Part shown: piece after piece, positions 54,211 to 64,000 of the stretch
Layout: every line of letters starts with the position of its first letter
How positions within the stretch are numbered: the stretch's first letter is position 1
The notes under the pieces: generated by a model
The model's database searches: none
The model's input: the letters and a program-made list of their open reading frames with translations, nothing else
Told to the model about the DNA's origin: nothing
Source of the DNA: Planctomicrobium piriforme
GTDB lineage: Bacteria; Planctomycetota; Planctomycetia; Planctomycetales; Planctomycetaceae
Direction: 5' to 3'
Length of the DNA stretch: 64,000 bases
Assembly (NCBI RefSeq): GCF_900113665.1
Contig: NZ_FOQD01000022.1
Span: 1 to 64,000, forward strand
Made by a program: the position numbers and the translations under genes

Positions 54211-54468
54211 CTATTTCGAATCCCAGATCAGACCGACGTTCAGCAGCACGATACCGGCCAGGCCGGGCAAGCGTCGCAGGATCGCCAGATCGACGTCCGG
54301 AAGGACGATCTGGTCGACGTACAGCAGCAGATTGTCCAGCGTCAGGCCCGCAAAGCACAGGCCGCTCCAGAGCAGCAGCCGGACTGCGTGCTGACGATAT
54401 CCCTGGAACAGCAGCACCGCGCACAAGCAGCTGACGGCGGCTGATAACAGATACACGACGCCGGGCAT
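54211..54468 (-). CDS. DUF5985 family small membrane protein (second)
   Basis: 85 residues from ATG 54468, which comes one base after the stop of the preceding gene. Three hydrophobic segments: VVYLLSAAVSCLCAVLLF, VRLLLWSGLCFAGLTLDNLL and LPGLAGIVLLNVGLIWD. The first helix followed by GYRQ and LLLWSGLCF matches DUF5985. Two diverged copies in tandem suggest they act together, perhaps as a hetero-oligomer. That is inference. Confidence 0.8.
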   Translation of the reverse strand: MPGVVYLLSAAVSCLCAVLLFQGYRQHAVRLLLWSGLCFAGLTLDNLLLYVDQIVLPDVDLAILRRLPGLAGIVLLNVGLIWDSK

Positions 54469-54469
54469 G

Positions 54470-54862
54470 TCATTTCTCCTTTCGCAGACGAAACGCCTCG
54501 GCGAACGTCCGCACGCTCTTAAGCGGTTTGGAATAAATGCGGGTGATGACGGCGACTCGACGGGCCGCATAGCAGTCTGCGAGTTCGTCAATCCGCTGCT
54601 GGATCTCGGGCGTGCCCGGTTGATAGCGGTAAGCCGCCTCAGCTGCGCCCGCATCGGCGGTGATCAGTCCCGCCCCAGCGAGCAAGACTAACTGCTCTCG
54701 CGCCATGGCCGGTGTAATTCGGAGTTCCTCGTCGACTGCTGCCGCCGTCCAGGTCTGTTCCAGGCGGCTACGCAGCAGGAGCAAAATCTCCAACTGCGCG
54801 ACGGAGGAAATCTGTTGATCGAGAAAGATTCCCAGCAGCCTGGGAAACTCTTCAGAAGTCAT
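54470..54862 (-). CDS. Small winged-helix-like protein of unknown function
   Basis: 130 residues from ATG 54862. The central part (LEILLLLRSRLEQTWTAAAV, then ITPAMAREQLVLLAGAGLI) reads as a winged-helix DNA-binding or protein-interaction domain, with the Tyr-rich YRYQPGTPEIQQRIDELAD as a following strand and helix. No catalytic motif. It sits directly before the two DUF5985 genes and 73 nt after the hybrid kinase gene. It may be a regulator of that operon, or a cytoplasmic partner of the membrane proteins. Confidence 0.7.
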   Translation of the reverse strand: MTSEEFPRLLGIFLDQQISSVAQLEILLLLRSRLEQTWTAAAVDEELRITPAMAREQLVLLAGAGLITADAGAAEAAYRYQPGTPEIQQRIDELADCYAARRVAVITRIYSKPLKSVRTFAEAFRLRKEK

Positions 54863-54935
54863 CCTGCGGCCTCGGGCCGCAACCCGCGGCGCTGGCCCGG
54901 GCGCGCGCCGCGACGCCGCTCTGCCCAGGGTTTTG

Positions 54936-56981
54936 TTACGGACATGGACTCACCTCACCCGCAAGCGGACCGGGAGCGGAGTACCGGCTTTCTAGCAACG
55001 TCAGCAATTGCGGCAGATGAATGGGCTTGGGGACGTAGTCGTCCATCCCGGCATCCAAAAAACGCTCCCGGTCGCCCGTCATGGCATGGGCCGTCATCGC
55101 AATGATGGGGACCTGCGGTCCCTGTGCCGCAGCAAGTCCTCGAATTCGCCGGGTTGCCTCCAGGCCGTCCATGTGGGGCATCTGGACATCCATGAGAATC
55201 ACATCAAAGGCGTGTTGCCGCGCCTGTTCGACCGCCTCGCGGCCGTCGGCGGCCAGGTGGACCTCATGCCCGCGGCGGGTCAAAACCGTCAGCAACAGTT
55301 TTTGATTCGCAGGCGTGTCCTCGGCCAATAAAATCCGGAGTGGTCGTGACGCTCTGGCAGCCGGTACTGGCGGTGTCGTAACCGTCTCCTCCCGCGGCGG
55401 CGGGGCGGCCCCGGGATTGGTAGTCCAAGCGCTGAGCGCCTGCCGCAGCAGCCTGGGTGAGACCGGCTTCTCCACGCAGCGAATGTCTGGGCGGCTCTCC
55501 AGCAGCCGCCGCAGCCGTTGCCGTTCAGCAGGGGCCAGCAGCAAGAGCATACGGTCGGCATAGACGCCTGCGGCGAGCTTCTCAAGCCAGCGGGGCAGCT
55601 CGGCGTCGCCCGGTCGGCCGGAGACGATCAGCAGCGGAACCGGCCGCCCGAGCGGGTCGCGCCCCTCAAGATCCTCCAGCGAAACGGCCTGGGCCCGCAG
55701 TCCGAGCTCCTGCAGCATGCCGAGCACGGCCTGGCGATGCCAAGGTGCTGCGTCTAGGAAGGGAACGGCGGCGTCGGGCCATGCGAATGGAGCCGGGCCA
55801 GGTTCCGCAGGCGCGAGCGGCTGCCGCGGAAACTGCAGATCAAAGCTGAAGCGGCTGCCCCGCCCCACTACGCTCACAACGCGGAGCTGGCCCTGCATCA
55901 TTTGCACTAAGTCCGCGGCGATCGCAAGTCCAAGCCCGGTTCCGCCGTAATTGCGGGTGAGCGAAGCGTCCGCCTGCGTAAACGCCTCAAAGATCCGCGT
56001 CTGATCTTCCGCGGCGACGCCGATTCCCGTATCCGATACCGAACAGCGGATTGTCACGGTTTCAGGGGTCTGGGCCAATTGCTGCAATCGCACTCCAATT
56101 TCGCCCTCAGCGGTGAACTTCACGGCGTTGCCCAACAGGTTCATCAGAATTTGCTGCACGCGGAGCGGGTCACCGATGACCCGCGATGACAATTCCGGAT
56201 CTGCGGACCAGCTCAATTCCAGACCCTTTTCGAACGCCCGCACCGAAAGCGTCTGCAGCGTCTCCTCCACTACGGCCAAGAGATCAAACGGAAGTTCCTC
56301 AAGGTGAAACTTTCCGGCTTCCAACCGGGACACGTCGAGAATTTCATTCAGCAAGCCCAAGAGCGCATACGCGGATGACTTCGCCGTCGCCAAGTAATCG
56401 CAGGCGGTGGGCGGCAGTTGCTCAGCCAGAGCCAGATCCGTCATGCCGATGATCGCATTCATCGGAGTCCGCAGTTCATGGCTGATGTTCGCCAAAAAAG
56501 CGCTTTTGGCTTTGTTGGAATTTTCAGCAGCGATCCGCGCGGCCTGTTCTTCGGCAAGCGCAATCCGGGCGGCTGCTTGCTGGCTAATTTCCTGCCGCAA
56601 TACAAACAGGTCGACAAAGACTTGCACCTTGGCCCGCAGGACTTCCGGAATAACGGGCGTCATCATGTAATCGACGGCGCCCAGCGAATAGCTTTCGAGT
56701 GCTCGAGCGTCGTCGTAAAACGCCGTCACAAAAATGATGGGAAGATGTTCTGTTTTGGGTCGCTGACGGATGAGGGCCGCGGTCTCAAAACCGTCGAGCC
56801 CCGGCATATTGACGTCCATCAGCACGACCGCGAACTCTTCCGCCAACAACCGCCGCAGCGCCTCCCGTCCGGAATCGACGCTCACGAGTTGTTCCCCGAG
56901 CGGTTCGAGAATGACCCGCATGGTCAACTGCTTCGAGGGCTCGTCGTCGACGATCAGAATTTTACAGGGCGTGGAAGGCAT
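54936..56981 (-). CDS. Hybrid histidine kinase, REC-HisKA-HATPase-REC
   Basis: 681 residues from ATG 56981, 15 nt after the HAMP-array kinase. The N-terminal receiver (~6-125) has the phospho-acceptor Asp56 in VVLMDVNMP; the position of its conserved Lys is Thr (DYMMTP), which may alter switching. A coiled coil (~130-160) leads to HisKA with His168 (LANISHELRTPMN). The ATPase domain shows VSDTGIGVA and GGTGLGLAIAADL. The segment ~415-530 looks like a degenerate receiver. The C-terminal receiver (~548-670) is complete (LLAEDTPANQ, ILMDVQMPHMDG, DDYVPKPI). There is no transmembrane segment. It probably receives phosphate from the upstream kinase. Confidence 0.95.
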   Translation of the reverse strand: MPSTPCKILIVDDEPSKQLTMRVILEPLGEQLVSVDSGREALRRLLAEEFAVVLMDVNMPGLDGFETAALIRQRPKTEHLPIIFVTAFYDDARALESYSLGAVDYMMTPVIPEVLRAKVQVFVDLFVLRQEISQQAAARIALAEEQAARIAAENSNKAKSAFLANISHELRTPMNAIIGMTDLALAEQLPPTACDYLATAKSSAYALLGLLNEILDVSRLEAGKFHLEELPFDLLAVVEETLQTLSVRAFEKGLELSWSADPELSSRVIGDPLRVQQILMNLLGNAVKFTAEGEIGVRLQQLAQTPETVTIRCSVSDTGIGVAAEDQTRIFEAFTQADASLTRNYGGTGLGLAIAADLVQMMQGQLRVVSVVGRGSRFSFDLQFPRQPLAPAEPGPAPFAWPDAAVPFLDAAPWHRQAVLGMLQELGLRAQAVSLEDLEGRDPLGRPVPLLIVSGRPGDAELPRWLEKLAAGVYADRMLLLLAPAERQRLRRLLESRPDIRCVEKPVSPRLLRQALSAWTTNPGAAPPPREETVTTPPVPAARASRPLRILLAEDTPANQKLLLTVLTRRGHEVHLAADGREAVEQARQHAFDVILMDVQMPHMDGLEATRRIRGLAAAQGPQVPIIAMTAHAMTGDRERFLDAGMDDYVPKPIHLPQLLTLLESRYSAPGPLAGEVSPCP

Positions 56982-56996
56982 AGATGTTCAGGTGAA

Positions 56997-62729
<5,733 letters not shown>

Positions 62730-63139
62730 ACTGCGGCTCCTCGCAGGTGATGGTGATCGATGCGCGTGGGCATCGGGGGTTGCGGTGACGCGAACCCTTC
62801 TGATTCCCGCATTACGCGGATCTTCGTCTGCCATCCCGGACACGTCAACATCGCCAGCGGCACGGCGATCGACTTTGTCCGAACCGTGCTTCCCCAAGAC
62901 GATCTGCTGCGGCGGCGTTACCGGACTGCGGAACATAGGCCGCAGTCACCCCAGACAGCGCGTTGGACAGTGCACCAAGACGGCGCCAATGGCAGGAAAC
63001 ATCGCCCCCGTGCAGCGCCGCATTCGTGCTGCACCGGAGGGAGAACCGTCGATGAACGTCAAAGCCCCGGCGGACACTGAGGGCCGCGACGACGCGAGCG
63101 CCATCCATCACACACGGGACAATGGCCCGCGGAGCCCTC
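62730..63139. other. Intergenic, probable promoter region of the kinase operon
   Basis: About 410 bases between the Rieske oxidoreductase stop and the HAMP kinase start, both minus strand. Open frames exist but none has protein character. I see no clear terminator. Confidence 0.4.
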
Positions 63140-64000
63140 TTACGATTTGCGTTTTCCTGTCGACCGCCGGGCCTTGCCGACCTTGGCTAACGGCTCTTCC
63201 GCAGGTCCGCCGATCACTTCGCCGGTCGCCGCGAAGCGCGAACCGTGGCAAGGGCAGTCCCACGTCTTCTCGGCGTTGTTCCACCGCACCAGACAGCCCA
63301 TGTGCGTGCAGACAGCCGAGCATTGCGACAGCTTGCCGCTCTCGTCGCGCGAGCAAGCCACCGTCTGACCGTCTATTTTCAGAATCTTCCCTTCGCCTCG
63401 TTTCACCGACCGGGTCGACCCGCGATCTCCGCGAACGAGCCAGTCGCGAACAAAGTAGTAGGGGAAGTCGAGGTTCTCAGTCAGGTAATCCCACGCCCCG
63501 CCTTTGATCTTCTTTCGCTCGACCGCCAGCAGATCGCTCCAGGGATTGGTCCGGCCCACCACATAGTCGGAGGCCATCATCGCGGCCAGTGTTCCGAACG
63601 TGAGACCATTCCCCGAGAAGCCAGTCGCCACGAACTGGTTCTTCGCAATCTCGCCGATATACGGCAGCCCGTCATTGGTTTCGACAACCTGGCCGGACCA
63701 GCGATGATCGATCTTCGCCTTAGGCAGCAGTCGCAGCAGTTTCTGTTCGAGACGCTGGAACGCGGCTTCGGTATCGGACTCCTGTCCGGTCTTATGGTCT
63801 TCCCCGCCGAGGATTGCCTCATCGTGCGTTTCCCCAGAGTCGATCCGCAGATAGTCGTACGGGTCTTTCAGATCCCAGTACACCGCTTCGGTCATCGCCT
63901 TGTGCGGAATCTTCGCACTGATGACGTACGAGGAGTACGGATACAGCTTCGTCTGAAACAGCGATGCATTCAGGAAGCCAGCTTTCCCCATCAAGGGGAC
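63140..64000 (-). CDS. FAD-dependent oxidoreductase with C-terminal Rieske domain (5' end outside window)
   Basis: Only the C-terminal ~286 residues are present; the coding frame (VPLMGKAGFLNAS...) is open to the window edge, so the gene starts beyond 64000. The visible part of the FAD domain (DAO type) includes YWDLKDPYDYLRID, IDHRWSGQVVETNDGLPYIG and VATGFSGNGLTFG, the C-terminal FAD-binding signature. It is followed by a Rieske 2Fe-2S domain with both ligand boxes, CTHMGC and CPCHGS. The protein ends in a Lys/Arg-rich tail. Such FAD/Rieske proteins are widespread in environmental bacteria; the substrate is unknown. Confidence 0.93.
   Translation of the reverse strand, partial: VPLMGKAGFLNASLFQTKLYPYSSYVISAKIPHKAMTEAVYWDLKDPYDYLRIDSGETHDEAILGGEDHKTGQESDTEAAFQRLEQKLLRLLPKAKIDHRWSGQVVETNDGLPYIGEIAKNQFVATGFSGNGLTFGTLAAMMASDYVVGRTNPWSDLLAVERKKIKGGAWDYLTENLDFPYYFVRDWLVRGDRGSTRSVKRGEGKILKIDGQTVACSRDESGKLSQCSAVCTHMGCLVRWNNAEKTWDCPCHGSRFAATGEVIGGPAEEPLAKVGKARRSTGKRKS

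Overview
The window reads as chromosomal DNA of a planctomycete (phylum Planctomycetota). Direct support comes from family content: three DUF1559 prepilin-like proteins, a PSD1/planctomycete-cytochrome-C protein followed by a DUF1501 protein, a sulfatase with an N-terminal LEPR-XLL motif, an ECF sigma factor translationally coupled to a Ser/Thr kinase, and a second ECF sigma factor followed by a FecR-type anti-sigma protein. I cannot assign a genus. No rRNA, tRNA, CRISPR array or complete insertion sequence was recognised.

Layout. 0-14 kb is a loose collection of stress, metal and signalling genes on both strands, separated by unusually long stretches without intact genes: the LEPR-XLL sulfatase (-), a decayed LigD-type 3'-phosphoesterase pseudogene (-), a four-PAS histidine kinase (+), a CNNM/CBS membrane protein (+), DNA topoisomerase IB (-), a low-affinity iron permease homologue (-) and a YciE/DUF892 ferritin-like protein (-). 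14-18 kb holds a DUF1559 protein, an unknown Cys-rich secreted protein and a clostripain-like (C11, caspase fold) peptidase. 18-21 kb is the ECF sigma/Ser-Thr kinase pair (-). 22-32 kb runs on the plus strand as ECF sigma, FecR, DUF1559, small lipoprotein, PSD1 cytochrome protein, DUF1501 protein and an HpcH/HpaI aldolase: a surface or secreted catabolic cluster of planctomycete type. A DUF1016 gene cut short at a 14-bp inverted repeat follows.

33-53 kb is a long minus-strand type II secretion/type IV pilus-like locus. Read in transcription order it encodes a GspE/PilB ATPase, PilT, a second GspE, GspF, five pseudopilin-like proteins, a very large GspK-like protein and, after a gap, a DUF1559 protein with its own intrinsic terminator. 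No secretin, prepilin peptidase or GspL/M gene is seen here. 53-63 kb is a minus-strand signalling operon: a 1910-residue hybrid kinase carrying nine 92-residue HAMP-type repeats, a second hybrid kinase 15 nt downstream, a small winged-helix-like protein and two adjacent DUF5985 membrane proteins. The window ends inside a FAD-dependent oxidoreductase with a C-terminal Rieske domain.

The most unusual structure outside genes is a set of 7-bp-periodic degenerate repeats (several different heptamers) at 29.4-29.6 kb and 46.1-47.9 kb, one of which is translated into a pseudopilin leader peptide. The most unusual genes are the HAMP-array kinase, the C11 peptidase locus, and the kinase that carries a formylglycine-enzyme-like domain.
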